From Apoda limacodes (lineage: Eukaryota > Arthropoda > Insecta > Lepidoptera > Limacodidae), in assembly GCA_946406115.1 (NCBI GenBank), contig OX291549.1, positions 21,847,901 to 21,911,900 of the forward strand: a stretch of DNA of 64,000 bases, written 5' to 3'. The translations under genes and the position numbers were made by a program. The notes under the pieces are model-generated. The model made no database searches, had not been told where the DNA came from, and saw only the letters and a program-made list of their open reading frames with translations. Shown one piece after another: positions 22,440-33,870 of this stretch. Positions within the stretch are counted from its first letter, which is position 1. Each line of letters starts with the position of its first letter.

Positions 22440-23780
22440 AACTAAATTAAAGCTAAAGACTGTCAAAGTGGCAGTTCATGTCCCGTCTAATGACATCACA
22501 TCAAGATAGCCACGTTGTTTTTGGGCTAGTTGTGTTTTTCTTAACAAGCAGCCTTGTGTGTGTGTGTCAAGGGTATATACCTATTTATGTAGCTAAATAC
22601 GAATAGTTTAAGCACAGACTATACCTTTGAACGAGCAATTATATATATAGATATATAAACTGAAACGACTACAACGATTTTTATCTTAGGGTACAGAACC
22701 AAGCGCAAAATACGAGCCAAGCTCGGTCCCCAAGTACTTATTATAATACTATACTAGGCCAAAGTAAAGTAAGTTTAAGGGAAACTCGAGGTGAACTGTT
22801 GGGGTTAGTATGCACCTAATTACTTGTTTCCATTAAACTTCCGCATTCATGTGTCTGAAGTACCTACTCTAAACTTTTCGTAATAAGCTACCTCCATTAT
22901 TATACGCTAAAGCGCGCATATTGTTTTTGCATTGACTGTTAGCACAATGTAATATATTATTATGCTGTGCTTTTAGGTATTTACATACGTAGGTAAAGTC
23001 ACAGAATAAGGAATAGTACTACCTCAATATACAGTGGTTAAACCCATGTAGGTACCTGAACAGAGCAAGGATGAGGTAAGGTGCCGCGGCTCTCTGACTG
23101 TATGGCTATTGCGGGTAGTTGCGGGAGAGGCCGTTCGGCTACACATACTCGCGATTTGTCGCGAGTGATTACAAATTGTTATCTTATTTTTGTGAAATAA
23201 CTACGTATTGTCCAAATGGGTTATGAAAATAGTGCAGTATTTCTAGAGCGTATTAAATTCAAAAGTAAACAGACATCAAATTTCACCACTTTCCTTCTGA
23301 TGCAAGGTACCTACCTAAGTTTTTTTATTCCAACTTATAGTTCATAAACTAAATCATTCCTACTTTATTTTGAATCTAGGTAATTAGGTTTATAATACGA
23401 TTTCCAATCTATACTTAAGTTACAATAGGTTCATACCTACCTATAAACATTTTTTAGGGTTCCGTTTGGCCGATTATGTCCTTATCTTAACCTTTGTTAA
23501 CTATCTGTACCTATACATAAGCATATTAGTTAAATTTTAATTTGTTTTTAGTCTTGGTAAGATTATAATAGTAGGTACTTATATTGCTTGAGCGGCTAAC
23601 TTGCCACCTGTTGAAATTTTATGTTTTTTTTGCACATACTCTATTTACCTACCTAAACATTTCATTTTATTGTTATGAATCTTTTGTCCACACTGTGGAG
23701 GCCGGCGCCAGAAAAGTTTCTCGGTTAGTAAAAACATTTGAAAATAGGTGGTGCGTGCTGCCTATGTTAGTTTTAGCAAA
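22440..23780. other. No gene seen
   Basis: AT-rich sequence with scattered GGTACCTAC-type short repeats. The frame at 23584-23784 is not recognisable. Nothing else can be supported. Confidence 0.35.
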
Positions 23781-23783
23781 TTA

Positions 23784-24178
23784 GGGCGCGTTCGTTCTGG
23801 GATTAAGAGTTCCCACGAATTATACTTTTCACACTTTTGATAACGCCACTGACACCTACCGTTCGTGTAGCTTCGAAACGTTAGTACCAAAATTTTTGGT
23901 TACAAAACGCTTGACGTACACACACTACCATAAACAATGAACATGTATAGGCAGTTTGGCAGATTAACACAAAAACCCCACCTCCAGACATGGGTCTAAA
24001 GTTTCATTTTTCGATGGCATAAGTGATAAAAATTACAAAAATATCGTGAACGAACGCATGAAAGTTTGTCATGATGATAATAAAATTTTGATATTTTTGA
24101 TAACAAAGCTAAACGAACGGATGACAGGTGACATAAGTAGTGAAAATAATGATTCTGCATCCCAAAACGATCCCGCCC
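23784..24178. mobile_element. PIF/Harbinger-type MITE with TTA target duplication
   Basis: Terminal inverted repeats: left GGGCGCGTTCGTTCTGGGAT, right (reverse complement) GGGCGGGATCGTTTTGGGAT, 17 of 20 identical. TTA lies on both sides (23781-23783 and 24179-24181). A 3-bp TWA duplication with GGGC-type ends is the signature of PIF/Harbinger elements. It is 395 bp long and non-coding, so non-autonomous. Confidence 0.85.
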
Positions 24179-24332
24179 TTAGTGTAAAAACATTAAACTT
24201 TTTAAGATAAACAAGATGTAGAAGTAAGTAAGAAGCATTTTATTCAGTCGAACATTGACTGAACGCGAGCGTGTGGTGGACATACGCACCGCTCGCACTC
24301 GCTACTCGCTAGGTGCTTTGATCTTACCGACA

Positions 24333-24997
24333 CGTTTTTGAAGTGAAAACTTCTTTAGCGGCGTTGTGCACTTTTTTTGGTATGGGTAAAAAATGATAAA
24401 CTCGCGTCAGGTCACGTATCCTGATCGTGAAAATTCGTAAGACGGATGGAGAGTAGACAACTGGCGCGGCGTAGGAGAGGGAGTATCCCCCTCTCTTTCT
24501 ACGGCGCGGCGAAAATGTATGCCTGCGCCTGCTGTTTCGTTTAGGCGGCGCAGGGCGCTTGCGCGAATGGTCGTGTGTGTTTATGTTACAGCGTGCTACG
24601 CGCATCCATGGATGGTGACAGCTGATGGTTCGACCGTCTGTGTAGTCGCCATACTGCTGTGTATTCGTAAAATTCGTGTATATAAAGTGTTTAAAATATG
24701 GAAATTGAACAAAGTGCATCTTTGTCTTTGTAAAATACGGAAACCGCCTATGCCACGCCTATTATAATTTTTATTTTTAGTATTCGCGATTATGAGTAGT
24801 ACAGGGAGGTTGGATATGGAATTTTAATTCTATGACAGATTGCGATGTCAAATATACTACGTCAAAAAAGTAAATAAACAAACATTATTATTTCTTGACA
24901 ATGTCAAAGACATGTCTTGTGACATATTTGAGTGTTAAGCGCGAATCGTGTGTAAAGGTTTTCACTTCTGCCGGCACTCCCGGAGTGCAACTCGTTT
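24333..24997. repeat. ~650-bp repeat R2, copy 2
   Basis: Matches 21586-22244 almost throughout, with small indels (for instance two extra bases at about 24518). The termini agree with copy 1, so these are the element ends: GAAGTGAAAACTTC on the left and GTTTTCACTTCTGCC followed by 'cggagtgcaactcg' on the right. The 131-residue minus-strand frame here is specific to this copy and is broken in copy 1, which argues against coding. Confidence 0.88.
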
Positions 24998-24999
24998 TT

Positions 25000-25670
25000 T
25001 TATTGATATATGCTTATTTAGCGATACTCCTGTCGCAAATCGGTAACTTAATGAAAATTGTATTAAATGGCACCAAAATATATTATTTTTAAACTAATCA
25101 TCTTAAACGTATGATACGGGATCAGTTTCCAAAGTGCTGCCAACAAAAAGTGGTAAGCCAACCCGAGCGGTCTCTTCACGCTCGCCTTCAGGCGACCATG
25201 AAGTCAGTGTAGGTAAATTGAGAACATAACATGTATAGTATTCATTTTGAAACTTTTAAAGTTGAAAATTTTGTGACCCTGACCCGTAAATATAATTATC
25301 TAGCTTTAAAACCACTAGTTATAATAATATGAAAACAATTACAATAATTTCTTAATCTTAAAACAATAACTATAATCTCTTTTATTAAAAACGGTTTTAA
25401 ACCTCAATCGATCCACAAGATTTTTAGATTTAGGCAATAATTTTGTTTTTCAAAATTATAGGTACGGAACTCTGAAAATTGTTTTGTACCTTGTAATGAA
25501 AATTCTGCTAATCATTAACGGGTATCAATTAAAATCAAATTCAAACAGTTTTTGGGTATTCCTACGAAACACATGCTGAAGCCCGGTACACACGTAGCTT
25601 TAAAGAGAAAGTTTAGAAACGCCAAGACTATATAAAATATATCCATATTAATTCTACTCAATGGTTCTAC
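25000..25670. other. No gene seen
   Basis: AT-rich, without frames or repeats that I can name. Confidence 0.3.
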
Positions 25671-25674
25671 CGCT

Positions 25675-26045
25675 TGTTTAATGGGTTCTAAGAAATTGTT
25701 TAAAACGATGCCTACAGCTACTTACCCATCAGCAAAAAAGGTTATGCTATAAGAATAAGGAATAATACGCAGATCCTTGTATTCTTATTTGTGTGCACAG
25801 AAGAAGCTTTCTATAAGCTTTGCAAAATTTGCGAAATAAGCCCTGTCGAGGTTTTTCTTAGGGACTACCGTATCCATCTATAAAGTTCTTTAGGACGGGA
25901 GTGGGGTCGGCGATACGCGAGTAGGTATCAATGTCTCTAGTATTAGTGCGTCTACGGGCTACGGTAACCGTTCAACATCAGAAGGGCCATTGGCTTGTTT
26001 GCGCTTTAGTGCACTTTTTGGTAAAAAAGTAAAAAAAATATACAA
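25675..26045 (+). mobile_element. Degraded Jockey/CR1-like LINE 3' end
   Basis: It follows the order of the 7718-8092 copy: 'aaacgatgcctacagctact', 'gaggtttttcttagggacta', 'gggctacggtaaccg', then 'ttgtttgcgctttagtgcac' and an A-rich end. The divergence marks an old insertion. Confidence 0.65.
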
Positions 26046-26219
26046 TGAATCTGTGTTTAGTCCGAAGGCTCCGAAATGTAATAAACGCATGAGACTTCAC
26101 GGTAGCGCCTAGGTGTATCGAACTCATTAAGTAACAGTATGAATTACGGCAGCATCATCCGCATGCCAATAATCCTCGAGCTGTCATAAATTTCATTGCA
26201 ATCGGGATCTGTCTGCTCA

Positions 26220-26480
26220 AATTTCTTAGAGAGTAGGGCGCGTGCGCGACCCGGGCGCCGCGCTCCGGGCTGGGCGCTCCGGCAGTGCGCGAGACGCCGT
26301 CGCCGCCATGGTCGCGCCGCGTCTTCGCTGACGACCTGGCGACCTCGCGACCAGCGGCCTCGCGCGACCTCACGCTAGCTAAACGTTCCCGGAGACCCAT
26401 CAGCGCCCTTACCGCAGGGCCTCAGGGCTTTGTCTCCGGCGCGCAACCGCCGCGCACCTCCGCGCCCACTTCATGACGAT
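26220..26480. promoter_or_regulatory. Isolated CpG-rich block, possible promoter/first exon
   Basis: About 260 bp very rich in GC and CpG (for example CGCGCGACC, GGGCGCCGCGCTCC) inside AT-rich DNA. A possible donor, CGTAGGTAATG, follows at 26483. No recognisable protein: the three overlapping open frames are all arginine/alanine-rich artefacts of composition. It may be a first exon of the candidate downstream gene or a GC-rich transposon fragment. Strand not determined. Confidence 0.35.
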
Positions 26481-26499
26481 ACGTAGGTAATGTTATCAC

Positions 26500-28640
26500 G
26501 CGTAGCAGTCATCGCGATTTGGAGACCTTCAAGTATTAACCAATTCTTTTACTATCTGGACTTTTCTTGTTCGAAACCCGACGCCAGCAAGCTGAGTCGT
26601 GTGTTGCTCCTCAACCTGTTCTGATGTTTTATCGGTTAGTCTCATCTTTATACTTTCTTACTTTTTTCTGTGTCTATGCAAAACAGTGAATCCAATTTCT
26701 TCCTATATTTTGTGGAGAACAAAGCTTAAAGCTTTAAGCTGCTTAACGAGGAGGTTACGTAAGACTTATAGATACCGTTCAGCTCGAAGCTACGCACATT
26801 CTATGATATTAAAGGTTCCATGGGAATATATATTGAAACAATTTAATGCAGAATGAACGTGACTCGAAACTCGTTTTAGGACAAAAACAACTTTAATACA
26901 ACACTATTCGTCAATACAACAATACTTGTTTGTTATTGTTGTTTAACAATTTTTGATAACTCATAACCGGTGTACCTAAGTATGTCATAATATTTTAAAG
27001 TATACTAAGCTTACTTGGTATGTGTAAACAATAATGTATAAAGCTTATATAAAACTTCCTAAGGAGTTCAAAATATATATTCTGATTGCAACAGCAGGTA
27101 AGTACATAGGTTAAGTCGGGCTAAGCTGTTCTCACCTAAGCATAACGAAGTAACAAAGACATTGCCAACTAACACGCAAGTGAAATTTTCAACTTTCCTT
27201 AAAGCTTTGATGTATATAGTGCTGGTATAAAAGGAAGCAAATTAGGCACGAGTTCTACTAAAAGAAGAAGAAAACTAAAATTTTTTGTAGCATCTTATAA
27301 CACCATTAACTGTGTAATAGTTATATTATATCTTATTTTCCACCCTTGGGTTTATTATGGTTTTTCGTGACAGATTATGCAACCATTGCTTCACTACAGT
27401 TGGAATTGTATTTTGACACATTCAACTGCATAATGGATTCACTTGGTGTTTTATGCATTTTGGTATAGCGTGGCTACTAACAGTTGTTATTATGCATGTT
27501 AAGGTACAATTTAACTTCTGAGCTAGATGAGGAAAATCTTTTCCGTAGAACTGGTATGGAGTCTGTATTGCTTCATGGTAGAAAAATATAGCTTATTTAC
27601 AATAATTTTCTTGCTATCATTATGTGTAAATATGTGTGATACATGTACAGTTGATATTTGTGCATATTTTTTTAGCATTCGTTCTGCAGAACTCTTCGCA
27701 CTACAGATTAAAAATACCCTACTTTAGACACTTTGTGTAGATGAAGGTTCTATTACTATAAACTAAGCAGCAAACATAGTACTAACAGCTTCAAAATGGG
27801 GCTATTGCAACGAAAACTAGAACTCAGGGCTGTAGTTATAGAGACACCATTTACTGAGATAAATTCTGTATTTAATTACATATTTTGGGTTATTTTAACA
27901 TTCGACATATCTTAATCTCAGTTATCAGTTATTAGTAAGATATCTATAACTAAACATAAATCAGAGTAATTCCTTAAAAAAAAAAACAGCCACATAATTA
28001 AAATAATTTCGAAGGAAGACTTTCACAAATTTAGATTGCAGTAAATACAATTTGGCGATGTTTTTACCTAAATAAGACATCACATTTCCGTTATTTTCTT
28101 ATTTTACTTCACTGCCGCAACCATTAATAAACTTGACAAATTTATTAATTCAAAATTATTTTACTGGAAAGCACAAATAATGTTAAACCAAACCAGTTGA
28201 CCGTGTCAGAGTGAATAAATATGACGTAATCGGTTTTTTGTTCAATTAGCGTAAATAGTATCTCTATTTTAAGTCCTATACGAGTACAAGCGCTATTAAA
28301 GAGCAGTACTGGAGCTACAGTACCTGCAGAAGATCTGCTTTACGATATAAAACTTACTGTGTAGCCTCTGACTGCAATTTCACACGCTAAATAGCTGATA
28401 AGCAACAATGTTACTCCACTTCGTCTAATATTCCTTACACTATATTCAAAAACAGTGTTTACAATTTATGAGAACATGTGAAATGTACCTATCGACAGAC
28501 AGATGTAATTCATTTGCACATCAATCCTGCAGCTCCGCCGATATCTTGACATTGTCCCCCACCTATTCAAAAAGTCCGTGCTAGCCACCCTATTGTCTGA
28601 AGAAGGTTAACGAGAACTCTACAGTTTTAATTTGCTATGA
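26500..28640. other. Mostly AT-rich unique sequence, one strong donor-like site
   Basis: CAGCAG|GTAAGTAC at about 27096 is a near-perfect splice donor on the + strand. It is preceded by a short frame starting MYKAYIKLPKEFKIY at about 27030. No acceptor-matched partner can be identified, so I leave it as a possible untranslated or alternative first exon. Nothing else is recognisable. Confidence 0.3.
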
Positions 28641-29445
28641 GATGCCTTGTTTTTTTTTTTTTTATGTACCATGAATGTGGCAAACAAGCTTGCGGCCCGC
28701 CTAATGGTAAGCGGTTACCGCAGCATATGGACGCTTGCAACGCCTAGGACATCATTCGCGCGTTCCTGACCCGCGATCTAATCAGTCTTTAGAGAAAATC
28801 TTGGCAGGGAGCTCATTCCACAACCCTAGTGTTCGCAGGAGAAAGTTTCTCTAAACCCGAAGTGTGCGCGACCATTTAGGTTCTAAGTTGTGAGAATGAA
28901 TTCCCTACCGATGGCGACCGGTGCAATAATAGAAAGTACTGTGGACATCATTTCGAACAATTCCTCAGAACACATCCCATTATACATGCGATAGAACACA
29001 CATACAGGAAAGCAAAGTCCCTCAGTCATCACACTTAAGGGTTCGATACGGCTTGCTAGTTTGAAATCGTCGTTTAACCGAGTCAAACGTGCCAAGCTAG
29101 TATCCGGATGCACTAGCCCAGAGGTGGCAGCAGTACTCCATATGGGGCCGTACTTGCGACTTGTACGTCAGCAACTTTTGCCCCGAGGTGAATTACTGCT
29201 TAGGTCTGTTGAGTACGCCAAGCTTTTTGGGCGCCAGCTTCAACTTGTCCTGCAAATGATCTCGGAACTGATCATCGCTGGAGATGTCCACACCAAGGAT
29301 CCCAATGCTCTTGGAGATGGTGAGGGGTGTGTGAGACCTCAGTGAATGGGGTTTTCTTAGCGGTGAACATGCAGACTTGTCAGATCAAGTTTTCCCGTGC
29401 CCAGTCAAATACCTTGGACAGAGTAGTCTCGATTTGAGACACAAT

Positions 29446-29600
29446 TTTTTTTTTTTTTTTTTTTACACCACTAAGGTGGCAAACAAGCCTACGGTCCGCC
29501 TGATGGTAAGCGGTCACCGTAGCCTATGGACGCTTGCAACACCAAGGGCATCACTCGCGCGTTGCCGACCCTTCAGAAATCTAATAAATTCTTTTTTGAA
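29446..29600 (-). mobile_element. Nested LINE 3' tail inside another LINE copy
   Basis: An ~18-nt T-run (29446-29464) followed by the family 3' UTR ('ggtggcaaacaagcctacgg', 'ggacgcttgcaacacc') ends near 29600. Left flank 'gatttgagacacaa' and right flank 'cttctccacaacggaacgag' correspond to the continuous sequence at about 21304-21350, which proves the insertion. Confidence 0.85.
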
Positions 29601-29869
29601 TAACGCGCTTCTCCACAACGGAACGAGGGATGCTTGCACGGACCGTGTAATAAGCGTCTTTAGTACTGTCATCTGCATAGTATTGATATGCAGGAAAAAC
29701 AGCGTAGGAGACAAAACAGAGCCTTGTGGAACACTAGCATTAATGTCCTTGCTATGAGACCAACTACCGTAACTACGCGTCATATACGTCTGCCTGTCAA
29801 AAAACAAACCTGCCATTTGCACAAACCTTCGGGAATTCCGTTAGTTAGTTAGAGAGGTAGGGCACTGTA

Positions 29870-31381
29870 AGTGCTCGCTCGAATAAGTTTCCCGAACAAA
29901 TAAAGCGGAGCATAGCGAGTACTTGCTCGAATGAGCGGCCCAAACTGGGGAAGTACCTCAACCTTACAGAAAACCGCGGCCACAGTAACACTAATATTGA
30001 GTAGTGTTGTGTTCCTGGAAGTGAGTAAGGCTGCCAGAGCTCTCTTTAAGGATTCGCTGCGCGGACAGCGGAGGACCGTCGGTGCTTGTTGCTGTCATTG
30101 CTCGGCATGCTGGTACGACGGTCAGGGAGACCTGATGAAACGGCTGACCGCTGGCCGCCCGCAGGTTGAACGGGTTCCCGAACCCAGGGATCACTTAACC
30201 TCCGCCCTGGGAGGCTGATCCGCCAGCCTGTGTAAAGTCTCTGAAGTGGTTGTCGTGCCGGACCCAGCTACTACAACAGAGAGGGATCTGGGGCCCTTCC
30301 GTTCGCCGTGCCAGCAACTGTATTATCTGTGTTGAGCTTAGGCAGTCTTAGTACCACACATTTTGTCTAGAGTGCAGTGAATTCTCATCCTTAGTCTAAG
30401 TAACCTTTTTATGTATACGTATTTACAGCGGCTACTCCATCCACATATAATGTGGATTTTTGCAACATAAGGGGTATTCACGCAAATCTTAACGCAGTCC
30501 ACCACCATCTCGAGACTGCGCAGCCGTCCATTCTTTTTCTAACGGAGACGCAGATATCTTGCCCGGCCGACACATCATACCTTCACTATCCCAGCTATGT
30601 TAACAATGTTATGAGTCGGTGTATGTATGTTCGTCCGGGAGGATATCTGCTGTTGCCGCCATCATAGCCTTGAAGACAGAGACCTGTCGAAATTGTGGGT
30701 GCGCATAGATTACGGCGGCCACACTCGTATCTATGCGTGCCTATACAGGCGGTCATAGCGGTGACACGGACGTAACTCGACTCTTCACGCACCTGAGTTT
30801 CACGACTGACAAAGTTCTAGAGCAATATCCCACAGCAGAACTAGTTATTTTGGGAGACTTTATCGCCCACCATCGTGAGCGGCTCAGTTTTCGAACCAAT
30901 AACTATGCAGGGATATCCGCTCATGAATTTGCTCTGACCTATGAATTCTCTCAGCTGGTACTTTCTCCAACGAGAATACCAGATATAGAGGACCATACGA
31001 GCTCCTTACTGGACCTTCTGCTGACTACACGTCCGGACGGATACTCCGTCTCAGTGGATGCGCCACTTGACTCCTCGGACCACTGTCTCGTTCGGACTCA
31101 AATGTCATGCACACAACCCGATCCTTCTGGGCCAACTAATTGGCGTCGTGTGTGGCACTATAGGTCGGCAGACTGGGATGGATTGCGAGAATTTTATGCA
31201 TCGTACCCGTGGAGGCAGCTCTGCTTTAGCTCAGATGATCCTGACGTCTGCGCAGCCGCAGTCACTAAGAGAATCCTCACTGGTATAGAATATTTTATTC
31301 CTAAGTAGCTGCCGGTGTCAAAAAACGACCGAGGTTTAATAGGTCTTGCAGAGAAGCTAAAATTCTATAGTAAACGACGAA
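29870..31381 (+). mobile_element. LINE 5' UTR and AP-endonuclease fragment, + strand
   Basis: 29870-30440 is a GC-rich 5' UTR-like stretch (containing GGGAAGTACCTCAACCTTAC and 'gagggatctggggccc'). 30452-31308 is the ORF2 endonuclease with one main break near 30610-30700. Visible motifs: FCNIRGIHANLNAVHHHLE, ILFLTETQIS, VILGDFIAHHRE, PTRIPDIEDHTSSLLDLLLT and SVDAPLDSSDHCLV, the D-H signature of AP-endonuclease domains. It lacks RT and 3' UTR. The 9-mer GGCACTGTA flanks it at 29861-29869 and 31382-31390, possibly a target duplication. Confidence 0.85.
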
Positions 31382-31799
31382 GGCACTGTACCACCTACTT
31401 TACCGTGGTGCGGTATTAATAGAAGATCCCGGTGCCAGACCCGATCGAATGCCTTCGCTATGTTAAGGCTACATGCCAATGCAACCCCCTAACCCTCAAT
31501 GGCTAGTGCCCATCGGTGTGCGAGATACACTAGAAGGTCACCAGTCGAGTGACCGTGGCAAAAGTCATAGTGACGGTCACTGACCAGGTCGTGTTTTTCT
31601 AGGTATCTTAGAAGCTTTGTGTTGATCACAAGCTCCATCACCTTGGAGAGGAGAGGGGTAATAGCGATAGGCCTGTAATTCTGATCTATCACCCTTTTTG
31701 GGCACCGGATGCAAATTTGCAGTCTTCTATGATTACGGAAATTCGCAGACCTGTGATTTGTTGCTAGACCAACTTGTCGCCTACGACTAAACCATACCT

Positions 31800-33285
31800 A
31801 CCAGGACTTTTTTATCAAAATTTAGAACGCATCCATCGAAATCACGCTAAGGATTAAACCTATGTGAATCTTACTTGCAGTTTCCTTTCAGGCATGCAGA
31901 TTTTATATTAACTTTTTCTTTCACTTGGTGTGTTCACCAAAAGCTGCACTTGTTGAAACTTCTCAAGCATGGGCTACATTAGTAACTTATCCCGACCATA
32001 AAAACTTTTAAACAAAGCTATCAAAAAAGTGTTTGTTTGCGCGATAATATCCGGAATGGGAAATTTTACATAATGAACCAAATTCATCTAGATATCTTTT
32101 AATTTCAATTTCATTAGTTAGAAGTTGAAGTGGCATTGGGTAGGTAACATCGCTCGCTGAGCCGATAACAGATGGGGAAAAAGAAATTCAAAGTATCAAC
32201 GATTGGAAGACGCATCTCCTACCAGCGTGATACGAACTTCTGCCAGCGTGGGACGACTTTCTACCGGGTGGTTAGAGACAGAACCGCAGGCAGTCAGTGA
32301 AACCTTAAATCCCATTATTGTTGAGACATGGTCAGATGGCGGCAATGGTTTGGTAGATAATAGGGATTATTTGGTCACCTTTTTTAGGCACTTGGGCCCA
32401 GGGATTAGTAAATCTTGTCTATACCAAAGACAATTAGGTTCGTTTTATTTTCCAACATGCGAGATAATTCGGCCTTGTCATAAGTAGTGTGTTGCATCAC
32501 TTGCACCAGCAATTTTTTGGCAAGGCCTCTCCTTATAGAAAATACAAATTGCAAATTGGCCGACATTGTCAAACTAGTAGCCACACAGGTGTCGAAAGTT
32601 TTGGGCCTTGGCTTAGAAACTGCTGTTAGGTATAAGACAACTGCGAGTAGTTTGTACTGCATAGTTGTCTTTACCACATCGAGAAGCAAAAGGGATTCGA
32701 TTGTAATGTTTTGGTTAGTTATTATTAATTAATATTGTGAAATACCTGTTGAATATAATGATGGGAATGTTGATATCTTAATGACCAATCCAAAGGAACA
32801 TACCTTTTGTCTGTCGGATAAAATTCTTTTGTAGAACATGGTGGTTTGAATATGTTTGCAATTTTTTTTAAATCCGTGCATCCGTTGGTATAGCATGTCC
32901 ATGTTTACATGTGTGCAGAATAGAATTTTCGTATATCCACTTATTAAACAGTACTTTCAAGAGCTATCGCGTTTTTGCTATTTATCGTGGTTGTGGTCCC
33001 AAGGTCAAGTTAGCGTTGATGGGTGTTAATTGGCTGCCAACGAGATTACCGAGACGGGCACAGTGTAAAGATGTGCCGCGATGCCAATGGGCAGGGACGA
33101 GCCTGTTGTCAGGAGACTTTCGCTTTGTGGATTTGTTGGACCTCCCAGAAATGAGGTAAACTATTGAGGTTATATTAAGTAGTATATGTTCCGTATTAAT
33201 ATATTTTTTTTAATGGTTACTAAGCAAATATTTATATTAATTATGTTTCATAGACTTATCTTTTTACATTGACAGCTTTATTTTT
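31800..33285. other. Unassigned sequence with a few moderately long frames
   Basis: Frames at 32203-32487 (+), 32405-32689 (-) and 32911-33159 (+) are not recognisable. The last ends LLDLPEMR just before GTAAAC at 33157 and follows a TGTGCAG acceptor-like site at 32918, so an exon is conceivable. There is no homology I can name, and I do not call a gene. Confidence 0.3.
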
Positions 33286-33289
33286 TGGG

Positions 33290-33470
33290 TATAAATACAA
33301 ATATTCTTTATTGAACACCAAAACACAAAGAAGTAACATCAAAACCATAATTAAAATAATACAATGGGTAGTCTTATCACCTGTAGGCAATTTCTTCCAG
33401 ACAACCTAAAACTGAATAACAAAGAATAATAGTAAAAATAAATAAAAAAACATTTAGAACTTAATGGAAA
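33290..33470 (-). mobile_element. LINE-type 3' tail
   Basis: On the minus strand it reads 'ggttgtctggaagaaattgc', an 'aggtgataagactaccc' block and ends in a 'gtgttcaataaagaatattt' tail. This is the common 3' end of a lepidopteran non-LTR element group that mimics a polyadenylation region. Only the tail is present. Confidence 0.6.
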
Positions 33471-33699
33471 TTAAAACATACCGAATATTTAACCTTCGAT
33501 ACCTCGGCGGTGCTCTATAGTCTTTTCAGCGGTGCCACATTAACTATCGGTACCTACATCTATATCTATAAATTCTTCCTCCTTAGTGGCATAATACATT
33601 CGTGTCTAAAACCATCGAAATACCCAACCCAATCTGCCAAACCATTTAGGAGTTATGTGAAAAAGATCTTACTACCTGTTGTCCTATTACCCGTTTTCC

Positions 33700-33870
33700 C
33701 GTAAGAATGAAGCATTTTCCCACGGTAAAAAGTAGCCTATGTTTATCAGGGATAACGTAGGCTTCTAATGGTAAAAGAATTTTTAAAATCGGTCCAGTAG
33801 TTTCGGAGCCTATTCAATACAAACATACTTAAATACAAACCTTTCCTCTTTTTAATATTAGTATAGAAGA
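33700..33870. repeat. Degenerate interspersed repeat end
   Basis: 'atcggtccagtagtttcgga' and the terminal 'ttaatattagtatagaag' recur in altered form at 55.67-55.74 kb. These are the terminal motifs of a widespread lepidopteran repeat. No coding content. The following 33.87-34.68 kb holds nothing I can name. Confidence 0.55.

Larger units (their letters stand above)
28650..31790 (-). mobile_element. Jockey/CR1-like LINE, one copy split by two insertions
   Basis: Minus-strand parts, left to right: T-run and 3' UTR (28651-28870); ORF2 C-terminus (28883-29113, containing FYRMYNGMCSEELFEMM); a middle RT part to 29445; RT palm part 29600-29845 (SVPQGSVLSPTLFFLHI, then upstream GIPEGLCKW); and RT N-part 31420-31740 (NYRPIAITPLLSKVMELV, ending FDRVWHRDLL). 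FDRVWH and GIPEGLCKW are separated by only a few residues in such RTs, so the two outer parts were once contiguous. The interruptions are 29446-29600 (another LINE tail) and about 29850-31415 (a + strand endonuclease piece). The catalytic ADD box is lost. Confidence 0.8.

Noticed and set aside
24324..24719. 131-residue minus-strand protein
   Set aside because: Lies in repeat R2; the frame is interrupted in the other copy at 21.6 kb and composition is driven by a GC-rich block.
26155..26476. Three overlapping arginine/alanine-rich ORFs
   Set aside because: All arise from GC-rich composition, lie in several frames and on both strands, and match no family.
29931..30218. 95-residue + strand protein
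   Set aside because: Located in the LINE's 5' UTR-like region, with no recognisable ORF1 features such as zinc knuckles.
32203..33159. Possible two-exon gene
   Set aside because: Frames of 80-94 residues without motifs; splice sites are weak and cannot be chained.
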